Made by a program: the position numbers and the translations under genes
The notes under the pieces: generated by a model
What the model saw: the letters and a program-made list of their open reading frames with translations, nothing else
Told to the model about the DNA's origin: nothing
Database searches by the model: none
Source of the DNA: Anoplopoma fimbria
Taxonomy: Eukaryota; Chordata; Actinopteri; Perciformes; Anoplopomatidae
Reading direction: 5' to 3'
NCBI RefSeq assembly: GCF_027596085.1
Contig: NC_072452.1
Location: forward strand, 7,012,790-7,076,789
Length of the DNA stretch: 64,000 bases
Shown: piece by piece, positions 30,501 to 45,500 of the stretch
How positions within the stretch are numbered: the first letter of the stretch is position 1
Layout: each line of letters starts with the position of its first letter

Positions 30501-33500
30501 AGCGCCTGCAGCGCAGTAGGAGATATCATCGTCATAATCCACAGAAGAAGAAAAAATATCTTTGTTTCACAGCAGAGACTTTCACATCCTTAAGAGGTAG
30601 ATTAGAGTGTGTGATGTCTGCATCTCGCGCACTCTGCTTTTGCATGAAGACAACCTTCAGCATGTATTCTGTTGAGATCAAACAGATCACAACCGCAGAT
30701 GGCAAACCAAAGCTAATGCCATACTAACCCACATCAGCTGAGCTAATTTTGTTCTAATTGTGCTCGACTCAATCCCATGATCAAAATCCCACTGCTTCCT
30801 ACCCACTGTGGGAGATCCATATCGAGATCAAGTCTACTCATATCACACGCATTAAAAAACGGGAACATGATTCTCACTTGAGCTCCAGTATGGTTCTGGT
30901 GTATCCGTCGGGATGGACCCTGCGGATGAAGTTAAAGTCCCCCACATAGAGGGAGCCGTCGGGGCCGCTGGCCAGTGCCACCGGAGCAAACAGCATCATG
31001 TCCCGGGCGGCGCCGCTGCAGCTCGGACCGCAGGGGACGCTCCGGTAAAAACCGTTCCCCATCACAGTGCTGATGACGGGAGGCTGCTGGGAGAGGAAGA
31101 CGTTCTCTCCGTTTCCCTTGTGAAGGATTCCTGGGGAGGGAAGGAGGCGATTAATAACTACAAAGGCACTGACAACACATTTTCTCAATCGGCTTTTCGC
31201 TCCTGGTGATGGGATCCTGCATGAGAACGACACTTAATGCCAAAGTTTGAACAGTTTTGGCCATTTCACTTGACAGATTTTCTGTATTTTTTTGCTTAGT
31301 CTGAGCTCTTCTCGCTGGTTAAAAGGGGATTTTGGAGTCATTTGTAAAAAGGTTTAATTTGCTTCTCTCCACTGAGCTGTCAACGAAAATTCTAAAATCA
31401 AAATTAAACTCGAATAGTTAAAATAAAAACTGATATTCAAATTCACAACTGCAGCTGTCGGCCTCGCTCGCACTGAATTCACCGCATGACGCTGGACTCT
31501 CCAACAACGTCACTTTCATAAACTGAAAATGAAATGACGTTTTGCCGGGATTCCCCACTGGAAGCGAGACATGAGCGGCACGTGAGCGTTCTGTGATCGG
31601 ATCCCACACGCTGACTCCGTCTTCGGTAAACATCTCTGAGCGTCTGTCAGCAGCAGCTCCTGTGGAGCTGAGTGGACAGCAGCTCGTTGACCTTCACCTG
31701 GCTGACTGACAGCAGACGTTTACTGAACTAAAATAGTTTCCATGTCGGCTCCGTGGGAAGAAATCAGTGTTTGTAGGCCCACTTATTGATTAATTGATTA
31801 CATTTCCCTTCCCACCATAGCGTGTGAGGGGAATCTGCCTGTAAGGAAACAGGTTCGGGGGCTGTTGGGACACAGTGCCATGGACATGCGAAAAACAACG
31901 TATTTGAATAGTTAAAACATATGTCATTTTTTAAGACCGAATATTAGAATGTAATGTTTGGCCAATTTTGCCAGCCCTTCTCTGCACCAATTAGGATTTT
32001 GCATAATTTTTATATAAATGTGATGTGGCTGTTTTGCTGTACAAACCACAGCTGCGCCACCCGGATGAAGCAGGTTGTGTTTCGAGTGTAAAACTCTTCA
32101 TAAAAAATAACTTACAATGTCATTTTTTTCTAAACTACTTGGATTCTTGCACATTTCGTAATAACTATTTCATGCTATGGGTACTTGAGTAAGTAGTCAA
32201 GATTTTTTAAGGCCTTTAATAATATTGGTATTTGTTGTGCTGGTTTGTTGGTAGTAGAATAGAATCTAAACCAGTCACCAGAACCTCTGCATTTTTGCTA
32301 TCTTTACTTCGAAGACAGCAATAGAAATACATTTTGAACTTTATTGTGTTATTTTGGACAATTTTAAGGTATTGTGAGATTTTATTTTCTCCATAAATGC
32401 CAAATAAAGCAAACCAAAAATAAGTTTTAATCATGTAGCTTTCTGATCTTTCTATATATGTATTTGGGATACAATGTATGTTATTGAGTCAAAGGAAGCA
32501 AACCGTAGGTGTTGTTTATATATATTTGAAAATAAGTTTAAGTGTGTCAGCTAACCTCTGTATGCCAAAACAAAAAAAACAGTACACAAGTATATATTAT
32601 TTTCTCTCACCACTGCGTATGTTGAGGGCGTGGTGTTTGTCCAGAGACCACCCTCCCAGGTTTGAGGGGATCAGTTCAAATCCCTGCATCAGAGCAGTCC
32701 TCCGCTCCCATTGGATGACGCCGGGACACGACTCGTACTCGTAGCCCACAGACACTGAAATACGAACACACACAAAATGGGGACGTCACTCACAGCAAAA
32801 AAAAAAACATGTTCTGTTGGCCTGCCACGGTGCGTCTTAGCACGTTCAGCAAAATGAGGTACGGAACATCACAGCCAGACTTTACAAGCAAGCATTTCTC
32901 TCAAAAACTGTACTGTAATGAGTGGTGAGACAGATGAAAGGCCTGTGGCGAGACCTCATCAGTGTGTGTGTTTGAGTGAGATCAGTGAGAAGTGGAAGCG
33001 TAATCAGTAGGAGCCCGTCTTCATGCTTGGCCTCTTAGTTGTAATGATACGCTGTGCAGCTTCCCACTACAACTAACAACTATCAACAGATATTTCTTTT
33101 TTAGCTTGGCAGGATTCAAAATACCACTTCAGACTTGGAATACGTTTAAAAAGGCAGCAGGTGACAAGGCCGTGGGAGATCTCGAAAACATACAAACATA
33201 CTCATGTACATGTCTTGTGCATTTTTAAAGGAAGCGTTTTTTTTGGGAACGCAATTCATGTAGCGTCATGTTTCTGGCCAACAGACAAATGTAAATCCAC
33301 TCTCCTTTTTGGTTACCAAATATCTGTCTCTTTAGCAGCCAAATGCTACGTTCGCAAGCTAGCTGCCAACTTGGTCCGTCTGCCGTTTGATGCTAGCAGG
33401 TAGTGTGTGAAGTGGCTTCATCAGAGCTTTTACACTGAAACCAGCTGCCTGCTGTGTCTAGAAAACAATGGTGATGAAAGTTTGCGGACTGTAAAATCAA

Positions 33501-36500
33501 ATACAGTGCGCTGAAGGTCATTGAAACTCTCTCTGTGGTCTCCTCACCACGAGTTACCCTTTTGAAAATTACAGTCAGTGATTTGATCATTTGTTTGTAT
33601 AAAAATATTGATCAGTGTTGCTATAAGTAAGTCATTTGTTCCCACCACATGCAGTGATTTAGGTTGCATTGCTTTCATATTAAAGTAACTTTTCACTGTG
33701 GGAGCATTATAAGTAAGAAGTCATTCCATCTTAAGTAACCCGCTCCTTCTCTCTCTGCATGTTCTCTGCTCTCTATCAGGCGAGATGCTAAAACATAGCA
33801 ACTTATTTGTCCGTCCACAATCCTAAAAGGAATGTAAACACACTAGTCTAACATATAATTAAAGCAGTAGGAGTTCGAAACAGTGTCAATTTAAGAAAAA
33901 TGTAAAATTGCTTAATTGAAGATAATGATATACTGTACAGTGAGGAAAGCTGACAAGTTTGACACAAACGTGCTAGAGGAAAAGCTGTCGCTGTCAATCA
34001 CAGTTTTTTTGTTCACTTTTGCACTGGTCTCTCTCTTTACTTGCTTCATTGTAAACCAACATGCCTGAGAATCAACGGGCACTGAAGAGGAACTGAGGAG
34101 CAAAGCCAGAAAGTAAAGACCAGTGGAGATGGTGGAATACGAAAGTAGGGCCGCTCACATTATGTACGAGCTCAGGAGATTCCCTTCAAGAAAAACTCTA
34201 GGCGAGGCGCACGGGGCCGACTTAAATTTTCAACTCAGATGGTACAATCGATGAAGTAATTTGGGAGGGAAAATAATGGGTGATTTGGGACACTGGGGCC
34301 TTGTGAAAGGAAAGAAAAGAAACCCCTAAAGTGTTGGACAAAAGTTCTTAGTCCAGGAACTATCGCTTAAGTACATTCAAAAGGTTCATTTGTTTCAATT
34401 TTGTGTGTCTTACGCTCTAACAGGCTTGTGATCTTGGGTTTTTGAAGGACAAAAACAGAACCGAGAGGCACTGAGTAGTCAAATACACGTGTCTTTAAAA
34501 TGTAACATACTGTGGAATGAGCTGATCCTTCAAGTCACATTGCACACCCACTTGAAGAACCTGTTTCATGGCCTGGAAAACAATCCATCCTTATGAAAAT
34601 GCATCAAAGGTTGCCATAAATACATTGCAGTCAGTAGGGACACTGTCCAGTAAAACAGAAAAAAAAAAAGAAACCACCTACAATAACGCTGATTTTATTT
34701 GAGGAACAAGGCTTTTCCAGGACAAAACGGGCAAAGCAATCTCAAAGGGACAGTGTCGGTGTTTTGAGAACTGCTTCACAACCCAATATTACCTTGGCTA
34801 TATTACAAGACCCGACACACACATCAGCACACGTATACACACAAACAATACCCATGCACACTATAATACATGAACGCACACTCAATATCTCACAGGTGAA
34901 AGCTTTCATTCCCCTCTGCTGAAGCCTCAGGCAATGTGTTCACCCCAGCAAACAGAGCATGATCTCCCTTCCTCTTGTTCTCTCTGGCTCGGTGTGAGCA
35001 CATGAAGTGTGTGTCGTCAGATGCGTGTCTGTGTTGTTGTGCCAACAAAGAGCCGGGACAGATTAGCGCAGGAAGGGGGGTAGGGAGGGGCTGAAGCCTC
35101 TAATATTTAGTGACAAATATGGTGATTTCGAAGAAAATGTTGTTTTTTTATTCAAGTACCCTGACATTACTGACACCTTCACCTGAGCTAAAAGTTTAGG
35201 AGGAGCTGCTCAATATTAACTGGCCAAATCCAAATAACAGCAGAAAAAATGCACTCAGAGTAGGCTCCATGGAAAACAAGGACAAGGCATCCAGTGAGTG
35301 TCATCTGTTCATCCACAGGCACATTTAAGCCAGACGGTTTGGGCTCCATGTTGGTATAGTGGTGTACTTCTGTTCCATAATATTTTGGTCACTTTATTAG
35401 TGAAAATGCATCCATGTAATCTTTAAAATCACACAAACTGGTTTTTTTTCGTCTTTCCATTTTATTTTATGGTTTTCAACTAGCTGGTACAAAAAACAAT
35501 ATTCCAGTTGTGGCATTTCCTTTACTATAGTTACTCCTTACAGCTATCTGACGGCAACAGTTATCCATTCCATCAACAGTCTCTAACTGGAGTGATGTGG
35601 CTCAGATCAGCCGGTTTTGTAAAAGAAGCATCAGACTGTTGCAAAATTGCACATAGAATTAGTCGTTTAAGTCGTTTTGTTAATTGTTCTACAGTTTCTA
35701 GTGCAAATAAACAGGCGTGTTGGTGCCAGACACATTCATACAGTTTCATGAAAATCTGTGGATCACTTTTAAATCTCTGCTAATAACTCCCTCAGGAGGA
35801 CGGACTGTTCCAGTCATTCTCTATTCGAAGGACTGTGTAACCGGGGAAACGGCTGTCTGCCGTTCAACGAGCATCGCCTGAATCATTTTTTTATTATAAT
35901 ACAAGATATAGAGATTAGAGAAAGGTTAGAGATTTTTTCATAGTGTAGTTTCGAAAGACTGTCATTTTTTTTGAGAACTAGAATTTAATTTATGTTTCAG
36001 CATGAAAATGTTGCTATTTTTTATGCATTATTATCAAAAATTCAAAATAATTTCAAGAAAAAGCAAACAACAAAAAAACTAGACCAGGTTTTAAATTCTA
36101 CTTTCATTTTGTTTACGGCAACACTGTGGTATTTAACCGCAGATATATGGACCATTGTGTTTACAAATAAAATCATCAATCATCAACACTATTACGCACG
36201 GAAAACATGTTGACCAGCCGAACATCATGTCGACAGAAAAGACTCCAATGTCTGGCATTATCTGAACAGGTTTCCTCTGAGGAAAACTCTCCATATGATT
36301 CTCAAATTGTCCTCATGACGGGGAGAGCTCGCTGTTTTAAGAGGCTGAAAGTATTGAATGTGATTGGCCGCGATATTCTGGGTCTCCAACGCACCCACCT
36401 CTGAGGCTCTCTGATCCCAGCCCGTGCCCAAGTGCGCCACAGGTGTGCCAAACGGAGCCTGGCCACGAAATTACCTAAAAGTGTGTTTGGCATGCTCCTG

Positions 36501-39500
36501 ATGGGCAGGGGTGCACTTGACTGTGATCTGGGCACCGCTAGGTTCAGGAAAACTAAGCCCTCTGTGTCCTTCATGAGCATGCAGAGAACCAACAAACCCA
36601 CAGATGGAAAAAATATCTAATATTTAACCTGCTGTAATGTTTCTTTCTACAACTTTACTACAGAAAATGAACATCTGTCAGTTGCTATCTCTAAACAATA
36701 TCACGGGCATTCATCTAAGCTGCTCCACAAATGCACTTATCCAGGACACTTACCCGCTGAAAATATGTGCATGGCAGGAACTAAAGAAGAGGGAAGGATC
36801 AGGGGAAACATGTTTTGAGAAGAGAGAACAAGGGAGGGCAGGGGGAAGACAGGACAGAAGCAACGGGGGGAGATCAGAGAGAATGGAGGAAATAACAAGC
36901 GGTGAAGGGAAGAAAAGGGAGTTCTTAGGAGGACAGAAACGGCAGGAAACACGGTGAGGGTGGAGGAAGGTTGGAGGCGAGGGAAGGGGGTAGGGGGACA
37001 GGGAGGGAGGGAGGGAGGTGGTTCGGCAAAGCAGGACAAATAAAAAAACGGGATCATAGGAGTTGAGAAAAGGTGAAAGATCAGGCGAGAGCCGGAGCAG
37101 ATGAAATGCAGCTCTAGCAGATAAGGAGAGGAGGAGGACGGATCAGGAGGAGAGAGAAAGCCTCGGGACGGAGAGATGCAATCTTTGTACGAGACCGAAC
37201 ACTCGAGTGGACAAAGCTTCGGCTGTGCCTGCGATATCTCGCCGCTTATGGAAAGCTCTTTCTCGCAGCTCCACTGTTTGTCTACACACAAATAAAAAAG
37301 TGGCGTTCCATTATCCCTCAAAATTACCGATAGAGAGTTCACAAGTCTAAGCCTCGATGGAATCTATAAAAGGGGATGTTTTTACCACGATGAACCAACG
37401 GCGCAATAACATTTACGGTTCTTTATCCAGTATGTCTTGTTTTTTTGTTTTCTTTTTTTTCCAGAGGTGAGGGAGGATATTAGGGAAAATAGGAGATGGG
37501 GCCACAATAACGAATCCATGCTCCATAGAGCCAGTTCCATCAAAACCGCAGAGAAAGGCCATCTCCCTGCAGCTGCATCTAATATCTTTACTCCTAGGTG
37601 CTCTACAGTAAATCTGTCCAGCCGTCCACTGTACGTTCTCTCTTTTGGAACAGCACTACTGCGCTCTGCTGTCTGAAGGTCCTGTTGATACAGAGTCTAA
37701 ACGGCTCACTGTTCAACTGTTCACATGCTCCATGAATTTCCTGACTAATGATATTTGAACTAAATGGAACACGTCCTTTCATTCTGGTAACTCTACAGTT
37801 GTCAAACACGCCATTAAAGAAAGTAGCGCTAATTATTTACTATCAGGCAATCGCCAATCTCTCCCTTCCCAGCTGGAGACCTGCCATTAACAACTGGTTG
37901 ATTACCGACTGAATGGTCACTCATTCACAGGACGACTTCCAATCAGGCTTTTGTTGCAGACCACAGTACTGAAACAGCCGTTTAAACGACTTCAGAGTTG
38001 TTAAGGGGAATGATCCAATTTACTGCTCTGGTATTGTATTGGTTGATGGGAGCGTTTGACTAAGTTGATCAAAAACGTCTTACTTCAAAGGGTTGAAAAG
38101 TGATGGATCTTCTTTTATATATCTTTATTGGGTTTGCATCCAATCTGAAGGGAAGACATTTTACTTGATCTCCCAGCGATTCTATGTCTGGAAATACTGA
38201 GCTGAGCAAATCCATTTTCCCATACAAATCCTGAGCCCTGTTTTAAGGAATAGTTAAATATTTGGAGAAGGATGCTTACTGGTTTTCTTGCTCATAGTTG
38301 GGTTAGATGATCCATACCACTCCCATGTCTGTGCATGAAATATGCAACGGGAGGATTAGCTTTGCATAAATTCTACAAACAGCGGGAAACGGTTAGCCCA
38401 TCTCTCTTTAAAGTTCACAAATCATCCCATTAACACCTCTAATGCTCTCTAATTACTAATTTATACCCTGTTTATTTAATCCCTACACAGACAGGAGAGA
38501 GATGACAAGAGAACGTAAGAAGGATTCCATGGGAACTGAGGACGTTGCTGTTACCGCACATGGTCAGTGTCTTAAACCCTGACACCCCCCCCCACACACA
38601 CACACACACACGCTTTCTTATTTAAAATAAGAAAAACATTTAAAACAAAGCCTCTTGTATTTTATATTCTACCTACCGGTTGCGTAAGTGAGGCCCCAGA
38701 CCTCCTGGCCATAAATATCAGTCTTGTTCCAGACCAGCCTGTGGACCAGGCCAGGCCCGGCGGGATACCAGCGCTGGTACAACCTCCCCTGGACCGATGC
38801 ACGGACATGCACCTTGGAGAGACCGCCCAGTGGGGAGATTGGGGACAACAGCGAGGGAGGTGTGAGGAGGATTCTGAGCAGTGAGAGGTAGCCTGCAGAG
38901 CGGGTGCTCAAATAGCTCAGCTTCAAAAAGGCTCCGGGGATCGAGACTTCTTCCTGCACCGCCTAGGGAGAACCAGATAGGGAACAGAGAGAGAGAAACA
39001 CACAGGTGGAGAAATGATATGAGAAAGAAAGGTGTTGTGTCATTACTTGGTTTTCTTTAATAATGAGCTGAAAGGCAGGTACAGGAATACACAGCTCACA
39101 CGGTAACGTGCAGGGAGAACACCACATGTGTGTAAACCACAGTGTCACAATAATAATCTTGAAATGATTCTTTCTTTAAGATATTTTCAATGAATAAATA
39201 ATAATATCTGTCCCTATCCAGGAGGGTTTTCTTTTAAAGATAATGTCTATTTCCTAAATCCTTATAGACTAGCAAATAAAAGGCCAAGCTCATTCCTCTA
39301 ATAAACAGAAAACTAGCTGCTGCAGCGAACATTGATTCATCATGTGCGATATTTCTCTTGGCTGAAATCAGATACTGTTTGAGTGCCTTAAATCAAATTA
39401 TCTCTAAGACAACTATCTCTGACACATTTTTCCTCTGAAGTCTAACAGCTTTGATGCCATTTTTTTTACACAGGTGAACACGGTGGGTGTTGCTAAGCTC

Positions 39501-42500
39501 ACAGGGAACACTAAGTACTGTTCCTCCAGTTTATTTGTTTAATTCTTTTTTTGCTGCCTTGTTTGTCCTGAGGTGTTATTTGTTATGAGGATAAAATGTT
39601 CCTTCAGTTTGACTATGCGTTCATTTTTAAAATGAGCTTGAATTTGTGCAGATGTCGTGTTGTGGATATGAATGATAATATATGAAGGCAAAAAAAAAAG
39701 GAGCACTTTGCTTTGCCACAAAAGGATCGTGTGACAAAAGTACACGTTGGATATGACATTCTCTGCAGTCTATCAGGTGTCCAGGTAACAAGAAAAAAAA
39801 CCTCTCTGTGTCCTGGGAATTTTAGTTGGAACTGAAATGAGGTCGGGTTGAGGCTTTGGTTACTCTAAAAAAAAAAAAAAAAGTCTGTGGAGTCACGTTG
39901 GAGGGTAAATATATAATCACCAGTCTGACCTCCACACCTGACTTTCAGCCACCTAATTTGCTTTTGTTGGTGGGGACGTATATGGATGGAGTGCTAATTT
40001 GCATTTTGCTCATTCCTTATTTGCATGATGCAAATACGAATTGAGCTAAATTTGCAAAACCCTGTGAGACCGGGTTGTTTTGTTGCTGAGCTGTAACAAA
40101 TTGAGCCGAAGCTTCTTTCTTACCGCCTGTCTTCTGTAGACATGAAGCAGTGCATTGTTACATTTTATAAAGACTAGTGACGACATGCCCGGCTCAGTCT
40201 GCAGATCCCTGATGCTGAGCCCCCCACTGTTGCCACGTTCATTTCATTTATTCAAAGTTTATTAAAATTGAACATCCGCCAAGTGTAAAGTAGATCGGAA
40301 GGACGGTTCTTGAGATATGCAAAGGACATACCAATGCACCCAAAGACGGAGACTCCTTGCTTTGTAATTAGATTTTCTGATCGTAGTTAAGTCGTTAAGT
40401 TTCATACCTGCAGCTCCGGTACTGCCGGCCCCTTCTCTGCACATGCTCCCGTGTATCTAGGGAGCGGGTAGGGCAGGACCAGAGGGTAGGGACTTAAAAC
40501 ACTCCTGATGTCACACGTGGGAGTTTGAGCTTCGTCCCTGGACATGGTCACCTGATCCAGAACCAGGAAGTTGTTGTTTGGCGTCCAGATGGTGCGCGTC
40601 TGTGGCAGGAAGGGTGGCCGCTGGAACATCAGGGTCATAGCCATTGCGCCCAAGGTCACCAGGTCAAAACTAGAGACAAAGGACAGTTAGACAGATTAAG
40701 ATTGGAGTGAAATGATTAAAATAAGCTTTTTTTTGTTTGTGTATTTTTATGTGTGGACGTCTCTACCTTCCATCCTGCCTGCTGATAGTGTAACCGTACT
40801 CTGGATGCTGTGGGAAGGTGATGTTGACTCCAACCAGAGGAGAGCCGTCCTGCAAGGAGACGCTACCTCGAATCACAGCTACCCGGCTGGAAAAAAAACA
40901 CAGACAGGAGGCCGAGAGAGAGAGAGCAAGAGAAACACAAAGAAAGGGAGAGAGACGCCTGGTTTTACAATGATGGAGAACATAATGACTGTTTGAAGAG
41001 AGAGGCACATTCTTCCGAGCGACCTTGTGCGTGCAGAAAAAGCAAAAAAACTGCATTTATTCTGCTCAGTGCAATTCCCTTCTTTAGCACAATGAAATCT
41101 GCCGGATTGCGAGGATACGAGGACCAAAAATATAGCTTCACCCACGGTAAAACCTTTCAACACCCTGTCATATGAAAAAACAGAACTTCTGCATCATGTT
41201 TATATTACAGTGACAGTGGTACCTGCAGCAGAAAGGGGCTGTGTCGGGCTTTAAATAGACCTTAAACTATCAGTCACATCCAGACTATTTTTGAAAGATT
41301 CATCTTGATTTCGCAGGTAAAGTGTGAAATACACTGCTTCAATCTAGAATAATCGTTGAACTGCTCAAATGGAGACAGATAAGGGCAGCCACGTGTGATG
41401 TACGCACACAAACTCGCACACACACATTCATTGATGGAGCCTATCTGTTACTCCAGAAGAGGGATAAATGAAGGATGGTGAGGTTTCTCCGGGTGGCTGC
41501 GCTGACCTGTTTGTTACTCCTGTCCTGAAAGCTGCCATCGATTTCCTCTCTGAAAATAACTGCCATATAATTAATTTATTTGTTTATTCTACAAGTGAAC
41601 CGAAGGGGAGAGGGGGGGGAGAGAACACACTTTGCCATTTTTCAGAGAGGCATCAGTCCTTGTTTGCCAAACCAAACATTCTAGGTCATCAGCCTCCGTG
41701 TTTTTACTCTGTTAGATGGAAGTGAGAGGGCCGCTGAAAAATTTATGGGGACACCCTTATGACTGGTGAAACCAAGAGACATTAATATGTAACAAACAAA
41801 TACTCTAATTCAGTTGTAGCCTGACACTGATACCCGGGGACGAAGCGCTGCTGTGCGTCTGCTGATCTCCGGGGGAACACAGATCACCGAGATGTGTGTG
41901 CGCAGACATGAAAAGCCTCATTTATATGCAAACACACACGCTCTCATTAAACAAATAATGGGCGATGGACGATCCGATGCATTAATACGGATGCATTTAC
42001 TTCATTATCCGCACCATCCTGTCTCTCTACATACTATATAAAAGGACGGCTCAAGGACACAGGCATGCAAAACAAACACATGGAGGTATTTGGCATGCAC
42101 GCTCGGATTTCAGGCAAACAGAGAGCACGGCAGCACATACCTGGTATCAAAGGGCACGTCTCCTGGGAGAGTGTGTGTGGCCGCCTTGCCGAGGAGGAAG
42201 CGTATGCGGCGGTAGAAGCTGTGGGTGTGGGTGCTGGTGGGCGAGGGGGATGCGGCGGGGGTCAGCGGGCTCTGCTGCAGCAGGGCCAAGGGGTCGGCCG
42301 AGCCGTGACACAGGGGGTCGGAGCCGCAACTCAGCTGCTCGCAGCAGTCCGGGTCCACGCAGTCTATGAGGCCATCTGAAATAGACAGGAAGTTAAACCT
42401 TTATAAAATTAAATACCTTGAATTAAATAAAACACACACAAAAAACAGCGTTTTATGAGGAGTTGGTTGTTTAGAGGGGTGGTTGAATTTACACAGTAAA

Positions 42501-45500
42501 AATGGACGAGACATTAACATCTTCATTGTGCATAACCAATAAAGGCTTTAATAGATTTAAGTGACTAAAGGTGCTGAGAACACATTTCTACTCTAAAGGC
42601 CAAGGTACTGTATATATCCTCAGTGGAAAGACATGAAGAAGACACCATAAAAACCAAAGACCTGCCAAGAAGTAATTTTCCCACTGCTCGGCCGGTTCAA
42701 GAAACTCTCCCGGAGTAATCTCATTTACAACAATGAACTGCACATGTATCATCATAACCATGAGTATCAATCAAATGAGATTCATCAGGGGCCATCAGTG
42801 CACAATTAAAGCATCTATTGTTATAGATCCGACCTGAATCTCGGGCATTATTTGAATGCGATCCACAAATCCCGGCGTAAACAATGAGCCGCGGATACGA
42901 ACCGCGGCGGCAGGTAATGGGAGCCGGGCTGGCATTTGTGTTTCCTATTTCAAGCCTGTTTCTGAAAAGGCAGGAAGCCGCGCTGACATTTAAATGCATC
43001 TGACCACGGAGCAGGGAGCGAAAGGCCAACAATATTCTATTATAACCTCCTCATACAAAAAGGTAGCTGAGTACAATGGCTGATTTCCATAAGATTCACT
43101 ACTTTAACATGAAAGCCCACTATTAATTGAAATTCTAATACCACTATCATTAAAAGGTGGCACACGTTTGTGGCTTATTATGCAGGAGCTGTTGTTTACC
43201 ATCGCACACAAAGAGGGACAGTGAAAATGTAGATTTTGAACATATGTAATGCATATAAATATGTATGATTACACTGCTAGTGTGGAAAATTACTGTTTTT
43301 GTTTTTTTCCCAAGAGGAAGAACAATACATGCGCTCTGCTGTCCCATCCAGGCGGAATAATTGAAACTCTCTCTTCAGAGTCTCTCTTTATTCACTGATT
43401 ACTTGTGATAGCATCTTTCCATCTCTGTCTATCTTCAGAGACAAAAAGATTGCTGCGAGAGACGTCTACGAGTGCCTACGGTATATCTCCCAATTAATGG
43501 AGATGGCTGAATTGTGCGATGGAAAATTATGGTATCTGAAAAGCTGTGCAGAGAGGTGTGAGGATAGCAAGATAAGAGAAGTGTAAGTGGTCTCCATACG
43601 GCTTTGTTAGTGAGTCTTTCTAAACTGAACAGTTTGATACCACCAATGCAGACGCTTCATCCATATTCATACGACATAACAGTTCTATATAATGTCATGC
43701 ACCATGTACTGTATATGGCTTTTTGCACAAAGTGCAATTTATTGTAATGCAGAGAGAAAGTGGTCGCTTCCCCCACCCACTCACCACCTCGACCTCTACT
43801 TCACTCTACACACCGACAGAAAGACAATGTGATATTCAATCAAGTCAACACTTTTCTATTAAAGGGGTAGTCTACAAATTCTGTAGTGCCTTTCCATCAT
43901 GTCGGGGGATTTCTAAGAGCAAGATCTAAGAAACATAAAATATAGATATGGTGGTATTCAAGCAGCTGAGGTATCCTGACTTTTAGTCCAAATATGGGTT
44001 AAGCAAGACCACATAATGCAACCAATAGAACCATCTCTTCATAGTAACACCAGAGTCTTTTAAGGCGATAGTCCAACATTTTGGTAAATACGGCAAATCA
44101 CTTTCTTAATTAGCTGAGAAGATCTATACTGCTCTGTCCTACAGCCAGCTGCTAGTTAGCTTAGCATGAAGACTGGAATTAGGGAGGGGAACTGCTAGCC
44201 TGGCTCTGTTGAAGAGGAAACACAATCTAATTACGAGGGCCGATTTAAAATCTCATTTATTTAATCCATACACAAACCACAACAGCAATTTCTAGTTTTA
44301 ATGGAGGGTTATATATATATATATATATATATATAAGACTTCTTCTTAAGACTTCTTCTTAGCCGCGCGCAGTGACTTCCTGGAATCTCGCAACCTCACA
44401 GGGACTACGAGACACCAGGAACCCGCTGTTCTTCATATCAAAGGGGCAGGGGGATGGAGTGTATAGATATTCTCATCTAGCTCTCTGCAGGAAAGTGTAT
44501 TTCCTTAATGTTAAATTATTTGTTTAAAATCTACATTCTTTGTTTATTTAAAATTTAAAATTTAGTCTCCAAGTCCAAGCTGAGATAACCTCCGATGACA
44601 TCATTAGGGTTATCTATTTCAGACTTGACAAAGCCACAGACGGAATTATACAACTGATTCGACAGCTCGACTCGTGATCTTCATGACCTGTAGACCTTTA
44701 TGTATAAAGTAAAAAAAGGGGCTGGAATGTCCCTTTAAAACCGACAAAGTATGAAAAGGTTCAGTTTGACGAAGGCGTGAATGAATTAAACGAAGGCGTG
44801 AATGAATTAAACGATCGTGCCAAGGTGTTAGGTTCACAGTATGACGGCTCTTTAGCACTTCTCTCACTCTTCTTAAACACCACAGAGTAAACGCCATTAA
44901 CAAAACAAGATCAGTACAATGATGTAATACATTAAAATAAAACCCGTCAGTGCCTACGCTGTTGCGGTCCTGCTATGACTTGTTTCCTTTGTTTAGGCCC
45001 TACTTTATAGTCCACCAGACATTTTTTATTGCCTGGCTCTGTGGTTATAATCCAGGGTGAGGGCCTGTATTTCATGTTTTGAGCAGCCCGTCTACGCCGA
45101 CTTTCTGAAGTGTCGGCTCAGTCAGTCATGCAGCTTTAGTAAACAATGTGCAGAGTGAAAAACCCCCCCCAAAAAACCGGTTACACTGCAGCTATCAGCA
45201 GCACTCTGCACCAGCTGAAAGAAAGGACTACAAAAAAAAGTATGTATGTGTTTGAGGTTTCCCACTGCTGTGTGCACTCATTCAAAAGCCACTCATTACA
45301 AAATATGGATCCATGGGAAAAAATAAAAAAAGCTTTTCCTCTAAACAAAAGAGACACTACCTTGTTTGCTATGACGGATTACAACACCGGCTTAACGGTG
45401 GATATTTGAAGTTTTAAAATGCATGGGCACAGTTGAAAATAATCTGACGGTGCACTACATCCTCAAACTTGTTATGTTGAGGAGAACAGCCTTGGATGGG

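Larger units (their letters stand above)
32755..38676 (-). other. tenm1 intron w12-w13
   Basis: 5.9 kb. It holds a second copy of the dispersed element (33264-33625), a LINE reverse-transcriptase relic (about 37930-38240) and another dispersed repeat (38241-38490). The purine-rich plus strand at 36780-37170 gives long spurious minus-strand ORFs. The rest is unassigned. Confidence 0.8.

Noticed and set aside
36737..37342. A 201-residue minus-strand frame rich in Pro/Ser/Leu
   Set aside because: It comes from a purine-rich plus strand. It has low complexity, no domain and no splice context.
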